From NCBI RefSeq assembly GCF_045679555.1, contig NC_092087.1:82402902-82466901 (forward strand): a stretch of DNA of 64,000 nt, given 5' to 3'. The stretch is from Salvelinus alpinus (taxonomy: Eukaryota > Chordata > Actinopteri > Salmoniformes > Salmonidae). The notes under the pieces are model-generated. The model was given only the letters and a program-made list of their open reading frames with translations, did not search any database and was not told the DNA's origin. The first letter of the stretch is position 1. Each line of letters starts with the position of its first letter. Both the position numbers and the translations under genes were made by a program. Positions 34,858-56,475 of this stretch are shown here, piece by piece.

Positions 34858-36970
34858 GTACTTATGAGGTTAGTAAAGGTCTGAGGCTATGGCTGGCGGC
34901 ATAGGAGGTAAACTGTGTCTGTGTAGTTGTAAACACACATTAAAACGGGACACTTTCAGTGAGCAGCCATGCCGTGTGTGTGTGGTTTGTGTATCTCTGG
35001 TGCGTCAGGGTCCTTATAAGGAGCGGTAATACTAGTAAATGTATCTCTGGAATAGACGTTTAGAAGATTGCTGTCAGTCAGCGGTTGCAGAGAAAAACAC
35101 AGATTGGAGACGGACCTGGGATCAAACACTATTTGAAATAATTTCAAATACTTCATCTGGGATTGATTGAGCACGCCTGGCTTAATGGACCCAATAGAAT
35201 TGTCCTAAAACGGCCCATTAGATTCTCCAGGAGGGCTAGAGCTCCAAAGTATTTTAAAGATTTGAACCCAGGTCTGAATTTAACTGCAAGGAAACATACA
35301 AGGATTGACAGGCCACAAGCAGAAATGGCCTTGTCCCTTACCACTGGTCTAAGGTCAGATCTTGTTTATCCCCATCATGTTTAAAATTAGGATTGTAATA
35401 GGGTAATCTGGTTCTAGAGCTGTGGTAAAGGGGTTAACTTCTACCTATAGCCTGCCATGCAGAGAGCGCCGGTTGGGAGGGGGGCTCCTATAGTGATAGA
35501 ATGGCTTCCCACCCCCTCTCCTCCCTCTGCAGAGAAGAGATGTACAGTCTGGTCACTAGGACCCAGGGGGTTACATGACCATGTGACCAGGGGGATAACC
35601 TCCCTACGTTGGTTGGTCACCACCCCCCAGAACCTGCCGGGGGGGGGGGGGGGGTTGTGGTGGGTACAGCAACAACAAAATGAACACAAAATGAAAAGGA
35701 ATAATAAAAAAATACAGAAATAAATGAAACTACAAAAAAATCATCCCCACAAAGAGTTGATTTCCCCCCATTCATTAGTAGACAGCGTAGCAAATCATTT
35801 CGCAACAAAAACTAGAGCTTCCTATTGGACAAATTCGGGATAGTCCCTCCACGCTTGTCAGTTTTCCACCGTTTGGTGCCTGATGAACACAATCCTGGAT
35901 CCATCGAAATAGAACGGGCTTGGAACCTCTAACCCCCTCAAACTCAACTCTGGACCTGGAAGCCAGTTCCACTGAATGTTTTCATTGTTCCTCTCTAAAA
36001 CCAGGGACTGATTTAGACCTGGGACACCAGGAGTGTGCAATTAATTATTAGGTAGAACAGAAAACCAGCAGGCTCGGGACCGCGTAGGGTAAGAGTTGAG
36101 TACGCCTGCCTAACCCATTATGCCATCATTGACTTGAATGGGGAGGTCCGTTCTATAGATTCTATTTCTATGCCCGGATCACACTTCTGCCACCAAATAC
36201 AACTCCACAGACTGTTCTAGAGGGACTAAATAGAGAACGTGTTGACAAGGTGCCGAGGCTTTGGCTAGCGGTCTCTACTATACCGGACCGTTAGCGCTCA
36301 CCCAAAGGTGCTTTATTAGAGATTATGTCACCCTCTCCATTTCCCTTTTATTTGTCTGTGGTGCCGAGTGGAACCAGGTAGCGACAAGAAGCAACCCAGC
36401 GAGCACAAGACATTGAAATTGCGTATTATAAAACGTCATTTCAAAGTCATTTGCTCATGGGAAGACAGACGGGTAGATACATGGAGCATGACAAAGACAA
36501 GAAGCAATGTATTCCTGTCAGGATATAGGCTATGAATAAGTATTTACTTGCCGCTGTGTATTGACTCCAGCAGAGCTTACGTTAGCTATGGGGATCAACT
36601 GACAAAATATTTGGTCTTAAACACAATGGGGACTTCAACCCCAAAGCAAATACTGACAGGTCTTTTTGAATGTAGAATTAAAGAATACAAGACAAGTCGA
36701 GACAGAAAGCAAAGCTCAACCACTGTCTCACTGATGTAACATTACGCTGCCCTCTATCGTTAGGATGATGGTAATACCAGGCAGCGCAAGAAGTCCCCCC
36801 CCCCCCTCTGAGTTGTAGTACCAACACCAGACACCAGGTGGGCGAGCACTTTATGAGCATCACAATTCAGCTATTCTCTTGTGGACAGACAATTTTCGGC
36901 AATAATGTTACTTCTGGGTAACCGAGACTACAATCCAACCAACATTTCCCTGGCTGGGACACTTGTCATT

Positions 36971-37105
36971 ATATGCCATTTAGCTTTTATCCAAAGCCAT
37001 TTACAGTCATGCGTGCATACATTTTACGTATGGGTGATCCCGGGAATTGAACCCACTATCCTGGCATTGCAAGCGCCATGCTCTAACAACTGAGCTGGAC
37101 CACGA
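36971..37105 (-). mobile_element. tRNA-derived SINE
   Basis: On the - strand, TGGTCCAGCTCAGTTGTTAG and GGGTTCAATTCCC form tRNA-like A and B boxes, and the tail ends GGATAAAAGCTAAATGGCAT. It is a SINE copy, not a functional tRNA: the sequence beyond the B box is SINE body, and no acceptor-stem complement is seen. Confidence 0.75.
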
Positions 37106-37560
37106 GACAAGCACGGTCAAGTGAAGGCGGAAGCTAATTTAACTTCCAGGGAATTCTGGGTTTCAAGGAAATGTACAAGAACATAAAAAGTCTGATGGAT
37201 ATTATAAATGGTTATTCCTAGTAAGGAATTTAAGAGATATAGTCCCTTAGGAGAGACTGACATACCAGCTAGTGGTGCTTCCACAGTCCATCATCCGTCA
37301 GTCAGTCTGTCTGTCTACCAACCCTCCCTCCCCTCCCTCCCAAAAGTACACAATACAGGTTCAGTACGGTATTCACCCCTTCTCGTGTCCAGCATCAAAA
37401 CTGCAGCCTCTTCATTACAGCACAATGCAAAAAATATGTGGATCTCTTTCTCTAGCTATTTTACACTTTCAGAGTTCGACTTCCTCTTAATGACAGAACA
37501 CTTGGCAAGTTTCTAAAACGTGTTAATGTTTGAATTAGTAATCAGGACCTAAAACACTAC

Positions 37561-38133
37561 AGTACATAGCTTCTTTTAGCAACACTAGTATTTACACACT
37601 AGCGTTGCTAGGAATTAGCCTGCAAGAAAACGGAATAGTCAGCCGGAAGACAGGAATGAAATAAAATGACATTTCAACTTACTCTGCCGATTGTCTGTAG
37701 AGTTGGCCCTTATGCAGGGGGGAAATTAAGCAAAAACATTTAGTAGAACATAACTTAAACCCTGTCCAAACGTGGGCCTGTAGTCCCACTTCCTCTCTGC
37801 TTACCTCACGTCAAAATAAAAAAGTCTGGCACGTGCGCCATACCTGCACAAAAAAGGCAAGAACTTGTGAGGGACTTTTATTTTGACATGAGGTAAACAG
37901 AGAGGAAGTGAAGTCACTGAGGAACTGCATGGGGTCTACAAACAGACCTTTAATTATACGCTCCATTCTATGTTTTTTCTCCATTTCCCCCCTGCATAAA
38001 GACCAACCCTACAGACAAAGTTGAAATTTAATTAACGTCTGGCTTCCGGGGGACTATTCCGTTTTTTGCAAGCTAAATCCTAGCAACGTTAGTGTGTAAA
38101 TACTAGCGTTGGTGAAAGCAGCTATACAGTACA
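37561..38133. repeat. 570-bp near-perfect long palindrome (fold-back element)
   Basis: The arms share AGTATTTACACACTAGCGTT / AACGTTAGTGTGTAAATACT, GAAAACGGAATAG / CTATTCCGTTTT, TATGCAGGGGGGAAAT / ATTTCCCCCCTGCATA and CTTCCTCTCTGCTTACCTCA / TGAGGTAAACAGAGAGGAAG, in mirrored order from ends to centre. There is no coding sequence. It is probably a non-autonomous DNA transposon of a family I do not recognise. Confidence 0.85.
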
Positions 38134-38424
38134 CTATTTAAATCTGTAGAAATAAAAACATTGGTAAGTATAAACAGAAAAACAGCAACGTAATAATAAC
38201 ATTTTCTACAAAGCTCTTTTCTAAAATATGGTCTCTAGCATTATTTAAATGTAATTTCTGGCCCCGCGAAACAACTTCCAGCCTCATTTAGAAAGTGTGT
38301 GCCTGGCCAGTGTTTCTACATGATTCCTCATTCACTCGTCCTCCTTTTCCTCCTTCTCCTGTCCCCTCTCTCAGTAGCATTGGACTTGATAAAAGTCATT
38401 TAAAAAAAAGACAAACATGGAGTG

Positions 38425-38541
38425 CATCCCAAATGGCATCCTATTCCCTATTTAGTGCACTACTTTTGACCAGGGCCCATATGGCATCCTATAGGACTCT
38501 GGCCAAAAGTAGTGCACTATATAGGGTGCCATTTTGGGACG
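38425..38541. repeat. Palindromic salmonid MITE-like repeat
   Basis: AATGGCATCCTATTCCCTAT and AGTAGTGCACTATATAGGGT are mirrored around CCAGGGCCCATATGG. It is the same family as 5046-5140. Confidence 0.8.
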
Positions 38542-38573
38542 TAACCACAGACACCCCTGGCCCCCTAGCCTGG

Positions 38574-38682
38574 AAATCAATGGCACCCTATTCCCTAAAA
38601 AATATTGCACTGCTTTTGACCAGAGCCCAACCCAGAGCCCTATGGACCCTGGTCAAAAGTAGTACAGGGAATAGGGGATTGA
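38574..38682. repeat. Palindromic salmonid MITE-like repeat, second copy
   Basis: AATGGCACCCTATTCCCTAA to AGTACAGGGAATAGGG, adjacent to the copy at 38425-38541 and of the same family. Confidence 0.78.
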
Positions 38683-39615
38683 TTTCAGCTCTGCTATAAT
38701 GAAACAGTGTGGCTTTCCAGGCTGTCTGCCTGACGACTCACTACATACTTCAGTCAGACAGCCATCGGTGAAGTCGGTTGTGGTGACATCACCATGAGGG
38801 GTGTTGTACAAAACAAAGTCATTACCGATTGGAGCATCTCGAACCAATCAGAGTAAGCCACTGACACATTTTGAAAACGCCGCTTTACCCACGTGTGTTC
38901 TGGCTCTGTCCCAACCCATCACTTTCTGGGACCAATCAGAACTGTTTGAATGTGTCTGCGTTCTAGAAATCGTCAGATCCATGGCGTAGCGTTTGGCCGG
39001 AGCAAGGAGTCTGGGAAGCCAGGAAAAGGCTACATCACCCCGCCCCTTACATAAAGAAACAAAATATTTATCTTTGTTGCAAAAAGGCCATGGGACGAGG
39101 ATCTTCTTCCCTCTCTTCAGTCGTCTTGACTGCAGTTAAGTACCAGAGGCCTGCCACAATGCCTCCTACGTCCTCAGACTCTAAACAAGCAGGAAGAAAA
39201 AAAAGCACCACACCCCTCTCTCTCCCTCTTCTTCCCTCCATCCGCAAGAGGTAGGGTAACAATCATGTATCTAGGAACGTATAGAATAGCACCACTCTCT
39301 CCTTCCCTCCCAACTCCCTCCCTCCCATCTTCCCGCTCAAGTCTAGGGATTTCACATAAAAATAAAGTCAGTTAACTTGGAATAACAACAATCTTATTAG
39401 TATAAACATCTAAAATGGACTGTGTCTCTCTGTATTAATATTTAGATAGAGACCATCAACAGGGAAATGTAGACCACCATCTTCAACATCATCCTAGTCT
39501 TCGTCATCACTGCACTTCTAGAAACAGACACATTGTCAGCCTGCAGTCTCCTAAAGGGAATGGACGCCTGGTTGGTTGTTAGACACATGCATTGCCCGAT
39601 GCAGAGACATATATA

Positions 39616-39897
39616 CAGTACCAGTCAAAAGTTTGGACACACCTACTCATTCAAGAGTTTCCTTCAAGATTGTTGGAAAAGCATTCCAGGTGAAGCTGGT
39701 TGAGCGAATGCCAAGAGTGTGCAAAGCTGTCATCAAGGCAAAGGGTGGCTATTTGAAGAATCTCAAATATTTATTTGATTTGTTGAACACTTTTTTGGTT
39801 ACTACATGATTCCATGTGTGTCATTTCATAGTTCTGATGTCTTCACTATTATTCTACAAATAAGCCCTGGAATGAGTAGGAGTCCAAACTGGTACTG
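39616..39897 (+). mobile_element. Tc1-like transposon, internally deleted
   Basis: TA-flanked. The left end is CAGTACCAGTCAAAAGTTTG and the right end AGTCCAAACTGGTACTG, roughly its complement. The inner parts are transposase scraps (GTGTGCAAAGCTGTCATCAA and beyond) with most of the gene gone. At 282 bp it is a small deletion derivative. Confidence 0.85.
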
Positions 39898-40389
39898 TAC
39901 ACACACACACACGACTGTCACACCAGCACACAGGCAAGAAAGGACACACCTGGACCGACACAAACACACCAAGTCATCCTATCAGGCAGTCCCATCTGTT
40001 GTTTAGACAGTTACCACACCAAACACCCCCCTCCTCCTGCCAAACAAACATTCACTCTCACACACACACACACACACGAGTCATTCACATACACAACACG
40101 GCCGCCATTTGCAGACATTTAGCTTACATCCTAAACAGCACCCTATTACTTACATAGTGCACTACTTCCTTTGGGACAGAGCCATAGACCTGGGTCATAA
40201 AGTGAAGCAGTGAAGCTGAATGAGATCAGGACTCTGAATGGGATTTAATGGTTTGTTTAGTGAACAGTTTGATGCTGTCCCCTCCCTCCCCCCCTATGAG
40301 CCAGCCAGTGTTTCATCTATATTCATTTAGCAGCGGTGGCCCACCACTCCTACATTATTGCCACAGAGGCAAAATATGTAATTTTATTT

Positions 40390-40434
<45 letters not shown>

Positions 40435-41741
40435 CTGCAAGACACACTTTTAAATGGACAGTTGTTGGCTCAATGACTGGAAGTCTATGGGAACAGCTAG
40501 CATGTCATTGTGCTAACGCCAGTAGCAATGCTGTGTGTCTATAGGCTTCCTTCCTCTCCAGACTGTAGTACTGTATGTCTCTCCTACTGAGTCAGACACA
40601 AACAGTCTCCTCTCATTCTCTACCACCACACACACTGCTGGCAGTGTACCCAAACCACCCACACACACAGACATGCGCATTCGCCACTCCAGAAGCCAGA
40701 CACACACGTATGCAGCACATAGAACCAGACTCATCCTGGCACAGACATGCGCATTCCACACACTCTCTCTGTCTTCCAGTCAAAGGCGTTAGCGTGAAGA
40801 GCTACAACTTAACACGCATGACTCCATATATGGCAGCAGAGAGAAATGGGGAGAAACTGCACACACACCAGCACGCATGCCTTTATACAGAGCCAACCAA
40901 GCATCCCATCCTCCCTCTCTCCCTCTCTCTGGAGACAGACTGTCCTCCTCTCTGTCTCTCTGTTCTGTCAGCCACTCACTCTTTCCTTTAAGGCAGCGCT
41001 TGACAAATGCATTAAAAAAAAGTGCAAATTTCTCATCCTACTCTCTTCCTCTCTGTCAGTGGTAGAACTTGGTGAAGTCCCCAAGGATCATACCATGTGG
41101 TTAACAAAAGGAGGGGTGGGCTCCAGACCTCACCGCCACCCACCCGCCCAGGTCAAATGGAATAGGTCCACTGGAAGCTGTAGTAGTACCTGCCCTTACA
41201 CTTTTAAACCTCTTTGACAGTTAGCCTTTTTATACAAACACTCCAAAACATATATATATATTTTTTTTCTTCTTTCAAAACTACAAACGTAAACAACATA
41301 TGGCCCGTTTTAAAAGCCAGGCCTAAAAGCTGATACTTAAGGTAGCTCTGATCTAAAAAAAAAAAACAATGGTAGTTTCCAGATAGAAAAACAACTCGAT
41401 GGCTTTCTTTTGGTTGGTTGGTTGAAAGGGGGAGTTACAATGACAATGTTAAGCCTATATTTTACCCAGGTTTATTTTATAGTTGTTTATTCTATACTCT
41501 GTCTGTTTGGGTTCACAGTCAGTGTGGGGGAAGTGTTACGATTGATTAACCCTCAACTCCAAAGCAGTGTGTGTGTGTGTTTTAGTGTGTGTGTGTGTGT
41601 TTTAGTGTGCGTGTGTGTTTTAGTGTGCGTTTCTACCCCAAACACACAGCAGACCACCTCAGTAACACACAGCAGACCAAGCCTGACAATCACAACAGAA
41701 CCCACCGCGGACACCAACTGCATTACAAGGTGCTTCACTAA

Positions 41742-41853
41742 CCTAGCCTGGGTGCCAGTCTGTTTCTACCCCCTTGACAACTCCTTATGGAATTGTCACG
41801 CAATGACTTACAAGGTGGCGGCAAGATCCTACAAACAGATCTGAGACCAGGCT
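41742..41853. mobile_element. Palindromic MITE
   Basis: TAGCCTGGGTGCCAGTCTGT at the left pairs imperfectly with ACAGATCTGAGACCAGGCTA at the right. It is non-coding. Confidence 0.7.
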
Positions 41854-43956
41854 ATCACTAACAACTGTGTCTATAGCACTAGCATGTCTATGCTCACTTC
41901 TGCTCAGTGTACAAACCCCTTGAGCACTGATCTAGGATCAGCTTGCCCTCCCCAAACCCTAACCTTGACAACTAGCGGGAAAACGCAAACAGACCATAGA
42001 TCAGTGTTTAGGGGCAACGGGTTCTTCCTCCTTGACACACCATGATTCTACTGTATGATGGAATACTGGCGGTGGTGTCATCGGCTCCCTACTGGTACTG
42101 TGATAGATGGGAACTGCCACAGTCATCTTTCATCCAATCACTGATGAGCTGTAGCTAGAATGACAGTTGGTCGTTATTCAAGGCTTGTCACGGTCCATCT
42201 CCTCTCTGTAGTTTCTCACAAGGTGTGTTCAACAGAGCTGGGATGTTTATAGGCTGGCAGTGTGCTGCGGCTGGATCAGTCTGGGTGCACCGGAGTGTGT
42301 GTGTGTGTGTGTGTGAGATGCAGCATCACACACACACCAGAGTGATGGATGAATGAGTCAGCCAAGCGTGTGTGAGCACACTCCGTCTGGGATCTCACTC
42401 TCTGCCGCATGTGACAACACACACTTCTGTCACCATCCACACACTGACACACAGTGTGTGTGTGTGTGTCGTATTACTTTAATTGGCACCATTGTATCCG
42501 CCCAGGATGTATAGGGATTAGTCCTCCGGGGTACTTTAATCCGTGTGTGTGTGTGTGTGTGTCATGAATGCCTCTTTGCAGGATACACCAATCCTCCCTC
42601 AGTCCATAACGAAACCAAATACAGAATGGGTCCACCCTGTGTACACTACACATCTAACATAATGCCTCTACAACCCAGCCCCTACACCCTAGCCCCTACA
42701 CCCTAGCCCACAGCTTCATGCTTGGTCAAATGGAGACAATTCTAGTATTTGGATAAGACTTGTATTATAGTATTATAGTGCAAGACAAGTACATTATTCA
42801 GTTATTACTTGCTTAATAGTGCGAGACAACAAATATGTCACTTTCCTTCTAAATGTGAATATGGGCGTGAGCTGACATGATTTTAAAACGGTACCTTACT
42901 CCTCTCTCTACACAGAATTCAGTAGACGTATAGGACATCATACTGCATCATCACCGTGGATACCAGATCAGAGCATCTTCTTCCTCGTCCAGTCACCAAC
43001 TGTTCATCTTTCAGTAACACGTCTCCTCTGCTTTTCAGGGAGGCTTGGCAACAAGTCAAAGGTCACACACACGGAGAGAAAAAGAACTATGAGAAGAGAG
43101 TCACAAATTAACAGTGGAAGAAGTAGGAATGAAAACCGCCCTCTAAATGGTCAATTTCAGGGTAGGGGGGGGAAGAGGAGAGGGTTGGGGGGGGTCCAAA
43201 AGTCCTGCCAATATACAACATACATATACCTATTTCAACCATTAAACCTTTACGTACCCCCCCACAAATATCAACCCCCTCCCCATACAATAGCCTTCAG
43301 TAGGACTTCCAGAGTCTCTATATAAACTGATGAATACAATCTAATCAATCGATCGATTACAATCTACTGTCCACAGACAATACATACAGGTGACTTGACA
43401 ACGCTTCACGACCGATACATTCATTATCAAAACAGTGTTATTAGACCGTCAAGAGGAGACCCCCCCCCCCCCATTACCCCCAAAACCAGCCATTACTACC
43501 CCATCCAACCCCGACCCCATCCAACCCAAAAGGCCCCTCCTCCTAGGGAATGTGTTTCAGCGATATGGAAAGGAGAAAGGACCTTTGCCAACAAAAGAAC
43601 AAACATTAAAACAAGAAAATATTCTACAATGGGGATCAGGGAATATTTCTAGGTTAAGCCCCCCCCCCTTACATTACAAACCTCCCCCGTCTTTCTTTCT
43701 GCACCTCTATCCCTCCATCTTTTCATCTCTCTCACGCCCAAAAGGGGGCAGACACTATGTACATGGGTCCGGGACGGCGAGAGAGAGAGAACAAGGGATG
43801 TAACAGATATAATAAATGAAATTGCAAGTATAAAGGGAAGAGATTAAGACATGGAAAAGTGACATTAAAAAACAAACTAAAACTGAGGGAGGAAGTATCG
43901 CCGAGAGCAATGATCAAAGACCATCGACCAATAAGATCACAATAAGCCCACTCACT

Positions 43957-51881
<7,925 letters not shown>

Positions 51882-51965
51882 CTAGCCCAGCACCACCGGG
51901 TCTATAACAAGGAGAGAAATGTTATATTAGGTCTTGCCTATGTCATGGGTATGTCATGTAGGCTA

Positions 51966-52080
51966 CAAAGTTAGGGGTCGTCATCTGTAGTGTCTGAGCC
52001 ATAACGCTCTAGCCAAGCACCACAGGGTCCAATAGCAGGGAGAGAAATGGTTATATAGGTCTATGTCATGTACGGTATAT
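51966..52080 (-). pseudogene. Decayed tandem copy of nacc1 start-codon exon
   Basis: CATCTGTAGTGTCTGAGCCA and TAACGCTCTAGCCAAGCACC repeat the sequence around the nacc1 ATG (51838-51960), including the Met-Ala-Gln-Thr-Leu-Gln codons. The AG of the acceptor has changed (CTATTGGACC against TTATAGACC), and the coding part stops matching after about 14 codons. It reads as a local tandem duplication no longer usable as an exon. Confidence 0.75.
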
Positions 52081-52081
52081 G

Positions 52082-53990
52082 TTATGGAACGCTTACTGTT
52101 TGTTGTTGATTATTGGAGAGGCGAGAAAGGGGGGGGCGGCAGAGGGGAAAAGGGAGAGAGACTGGGATTGAAATAAGGAGAGTGATGGGAGGGAGGGGGA
52201 TAGAGGGATGACTAATGCACCTTTAATAAAGAGCGCTAGAAAGAGAGCTCATTTTTTTTTAAATTATCCAAATAAGTTTGTCTCATTCATTTGAAATAAA
52301 AAATGTCAAATTCTGCGGTGGGTAACTAGCTTTTGTCCTTACTTCGTTGTTTTGTTTTTGAACGAGACAAGAGAAAAGGCAACAGAATTCCATGACATAA
52401 TTATTCAGTTTTGTTTGGTTTGTTGCCATCCAGCCTTGATGTGTCAGATCACAAGTAGAAAGAACGGCTGTCAAACTTGCCTCTCCACAAAGAACCCTTA
52501 AAAGTTTCCCCCTCTTTTTGGAGACTTTGCATTGAAGAAGACTGCCACAACTTTAACTGACTGGCGGCACATAAGACACCATGATACCTTTTAATTTAGA
52601 TTATTTTTAGAGCACTAACTGTGTAATGAACCACATGTGACTGGGAATCAATGGAAAGGCCACGACCATGAGCCAATAGGCTAATAAAAAACACTCCGAT
52701 GGGGATTAGGCCTATTTAATAACAAGGTCAAGCAAAGCTAATTTCATCAACACTCATACGATTAAACAATGAACGGACCTATATGTTGTCCTTAAAAACA
52801 GCTACTCAAGTGCCAACTGAAGGAAAATAGCCTATGGAATAGCCTAAAAACAAACATTTAAAATGTATAGGACCGTGGCTAATTAAGATCTATGGTCTTG
52901 CTCTTTGCATACACATTTGTATCTGTGTAAGTTAATATACATGTATTTCTCCATTAAAACTATATAAACAGAGAAAGAACGCATAACAATTTATCTACTG
53001 CCACTGCACAAGAGAGCACGCTTTCAACTTTTCAATAATTATTCTCACAACTAACAATTAAAACAGGTTGAACTTTATATTTAGCCTAGTACATTTCCTT
53101 ATCATCAAACTGAGAACATATTGGTTAATTTTGATTGGAGGAATGCAGAATAGAACCAATCAAAACGACCACCTAAACCCATCATCACATTAGGTTCCAT
53201 TTCCTCTTGTGACACAACATCCAAGAACATAAAGGCAGTTCATTTAACTGATTTGACCTCTAACCCTCTACCTACCAGTAACATTATATGGCCACACGTC
53301 ACCACCACACAATGTTTATGTCAGGGTTATGTGAGGGACAATAATATTACATAATCTGAATAAAATTCCATATTTTGCCACCTGAATTGAAGTTTTACTT
53401 TAATGAAAGAAAAAGTATGTATACTTTATTCAACCTCTAACCCCCCCAGCCGTGACATTATAAAACAACACACTACCACAAACCGATTAGTCAGACAGGA
53501 TTATATTACGGGTTGAGAAACTAAATGCTATTTTTTTTGCTGATGCCACCTTATTTTTTATTTTGTACAAGCATATAAGATAAATTAATAAGCGCACAGT
53601 CAGCAATCTAATCAAATACAAATGTAAAAATATTTTGTATATTAATGATTGGCATGGCTGTAGCCAACAATCAATCAATCAAATACTATGATATTCAATT
53701 TCCTGGTTTGGGAGGTGAAAAGGTAGCCACAGTTAGCAAGTAGCAAGCTAAAAGCTAATGCTAATTTGATGTTAACCAAATAAAAATGTCAAATTCTTGA
53801 ACGTCCAAGTCGTCAATTGAACACTGTCAAGTAAAAGCATTTGCTTATTTACTTGAAAACATTTGCTTTAAAGAGTCAAAAATGAAGGAATCTACTTTGC
53901 ATCAACCGGCATGTGGCTATATTATGTAGCTAGCCTCCCAAGAGCACGAATAATATTAACTTTAAACGGAATATACTGTACTTCGATGAA
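52082..53990. other. nacc1 5' intron, no recognised feature
   Basis: AT-rich unique sequence with short G and A runs near 52130-52200. No coding exon, known repeat or RNA gene was recognised. Confidence 0.5.
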
Positions 53991-53999
53991 TCATTAATA

Positions 54000-55700
54000 G
54001 CTCAATCTCACATCGAAGGATAGCGGGAGAGACTCGACGGTGCCCGCCAAGGGAAGACTAGAGGCTTTAACAGCGGTAGAACAGCCAGACGGAGTGGGCA
54101 GAGAGCTGTCCGTGCCCCGTTTTGTGCCAGTATCTTTGCCCCGTGAGATTCGGAGCGCTCGGGCTGGCACGGGCCGGGGGGCGACGGAAAGAGCGGACGG
54201 TTGGATAACAAAACAATACTTTATCACCGGTTCTCTCTCTCTGTTTATGTCGATACAGCCGTTAATTTGCTCTATCAAACTAGCTAAAAGACAACGGCAC
54301 GTATTCTGTCACAAAAATAGTAGAACAAATAAAATATTCAGGAGTTCGCATCACCCGTCGCTCTCGCCCCCACTCTGTGCCAGAGCTGTCGGTTAGAGTT
54401 ACCTCCTTGGGCCTAGGCTAGCTACTCGGGATACACTGTACTTTTATTTTGGGTTAGCCCATCGCATAATGTAACCCGGCGCCAGCTGAGTTATCACCCA
54501 AATTAAGTATTTGTCGCCCGAAACAATGGATCATCCAATTAATGTGTCGTTTAGTAAAAATCTGAATTTCTAAATATTTTAGTTATTTTTGGGAGGTAGC
54601 TTGGGGGGTGGTCCCCGGTAAACACTCAACAGGTCAATCCGGGACAAACGTAGGCAAGCAACTGGGGGGGGGCGAGTCAGACTGAACTATGCATGCTTGC
54701 AGCGAGTTGTGATATAGCTTGTAGCCTATGAGTTCCTGCTAGCCAAGACACCAATTTAACCAGTTAACGACAACACGCGATGAACATAAACCCCCAATCG
54801 CATTAACCATTTCTGTTAGGAGTAGACTCATTCTACTGGGAAAATGTCACTCTTCAACGAAACATCCAGGTAAAACCCGGCCGCGTTTCAAAAGTTGAGG
54901 AATAAAGAGCGAGAGAGAGCGCGGAATACTGTGAACTCACCGATGAAAGGCAGGCTAGGCAACCCGTGGTGTTTGCAGGCAGTGTGTGAGTGTGAAGCAT
55001 AGACGGTAGCTATATAGCCACTAAAGTGGTTAAAGTTTTGCTGGTGCTGCTGTTCGGTGTTCCAACTCAGCCCATCCCCCACCGCACACCTTCCCAAAAA
55101 CAATAGCTAACTAACCCGCCCACTCCCCAAAAAAACTCACACGGAACCGCTCTCAATTCCTCCCCGAAGAACAGCCACTTCACAACAGCTAGCCACCTCG
55201 CCGACTTCCCGTGTCCTTTCTGACCCCGGTGAACCCTGGTAAAACCCACCCCCCTCACTATATTCCGTTGGAAAGTGTTTCAATGGAGTAGTGCAGAAGC
55301 GTTCGGTCCTCTCCCTCTCTACAGGCAGCCATTCAGTGTGAGCACAGCACAGGTGGAGAAGCAGAGCGCAGAGCTATCGAGGGAGTCAAAAACGGTACCC
55401 AGAGGTGGAGGAAAAGATCACAGAGCTAACCGATCTCTCAGACAGAAAGCGTCCCCAACCAACCCGGATGCCCCTGTCTGTCTCCACCAACTGCCCAATT
55501 CAAATCACACACACATTTTCCGTCTCTCCCATACCTGTGGGACTCCCTCTTGTCCAGACACCCCAGTTGACTGGTGATTCAGAGTGGAGATCGACGGGAA
55601 GCCGCCGGTAACGCTTAAATCTCCTCCCAGGTTGGATTGAGAGTTTGCTGCGGTGCTGAATGTGCTATTTTCGTATGTCTAGACTTCTCAGGTGAGCCCC
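54000..55700 (-). promoter_or_regulatory. nacc1: Probable nacc1 promoter and 5' non-coding exon region
   Basis: CpG density rises (blocks at about 54010-54200, 54880-55000 and 55190-55620). On -, TTTCATCG|GTGAGTTC at 54941/54940 is a good donor for a 5' non-coding exon that could splice to 51901. Another donor-like CCCACAG|GTATGGG is at about 55530. Which is used cannot be told from the sequence. Confidence 0.45.
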
Positions 55701-56470
55701 TAGGCGTCTATAGTACGCGCACAGAGTACAAACTACCATCTGCATTCAAACAATGGGAAAAGCTATAGAGCTGCCTAGATACAGTTCTTTCTTACTGTTA
55801 AAATGCATCTTTCTTCATCATGGCCATAATTGTTGTTAGACGAGCGCCATCCCCCGCTTTAGATGTTAAATAATGATAATTAATAATTTCATAACAATTC
55901 ATAATTCTCTTTAATCATACGTATTATAAATGCTTTAGCCCTGACGCGTTCAGGGTATCACTTGAAATCACGATGGCAATGATAATTGTCACGTACATGC
56001 TGCTGCATACAGTGCCAGAAATGAAGAAAACTTGTGAAGAAATGAGGCATCTGTCAAACTAATAGGGATCTCTCATCGCCAACATTTGCTTGCTTCTTGC
56101 CTCCTAGTCCTATCATATGCGCCTCATATGACTGCAATGGAAACATAATGTAAAACAACATTAAAACCCTTCTAATTTTATCTACAGTATCACATTTAGG
56201 CCTATTGAATAAAGGCTTTTCATGTAACTTTTGAACATTTTCTTCTTCGCACATCCAAGGCATGGAAAGTAGGCCAACCGCCGGATGAATGACCGCTCTG
56301 TCCTATGTCTTTCTATTACAAAAGACATGTTCATTACAATACACCGTAGCAAAATGTTTTGCAATGGAACACGAAAAACTCAGAATCTCTCCCTGTTTCA
56401 GTCCATTTGGTGCAGAATGAATATGACCCAGTTATGAGAATTCTCTCATAGAATTAGGAATTAGTAACTC
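55700..56470. other. Intergenic AT-rich stretch with a MITE fragment
   Basis: No gene is recognised. A fragment of the CGTATTCATTAGG-type MITE lies at about 56335-56430 (ACCGTAGCAAAATGTTTTGC). Confidence 0.5.
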
Positions 56471-56475
56471 TATGT

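Larger units (their letters stand above)
32960..37560. other. Intergenic stretch between stx10 and nacc1, part 1
   Basis: No coding exon is recognised. It holds a MITE with CGTATTCATTAGGGCGCACC (34737-34857) and a related fragment near 35790-35890, a poly-G run at about 35638-35654, and a poly-C run near 36796. TTTATT near 34067 and 34131 reads AATAAA on the - strand, so a long - strand transcript from nacc1 could end here, but that is speculative. Confidence 0.4.
38134..43956. other. Non-coding interval, possible nacc1 3' UTR in its right part
   Basis: No coding exons are recognised. The part nearest 43956 reads as 3' UTR of nacc1 on the - strand; it includes TGTACATA (- strand, 43756-43763), a Pumilio-type motif. 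TTTATT near 41471 and 41487 gives candidate AATAAA signals on -. Also present are TG/CA runs (about 41570-41630, 42297-42315, 42541-42562), an AT run (40385-40430) and G or C runs near 43165 and 43460. Confidence 0.4.

Noticed and set aside
36971-37105. Possible tRNA gene on -
   Set aside because: A and B boxes are present but the sequence continues into a SINE body and tail, with no acceptor-stem pairing seen.
43089-43803. Pro-rich frames downstream of nacc1
   Set aside because: Composition reflects C and G runs in the likely 3' UTR. No homology recognised and frames overlap on both strands.
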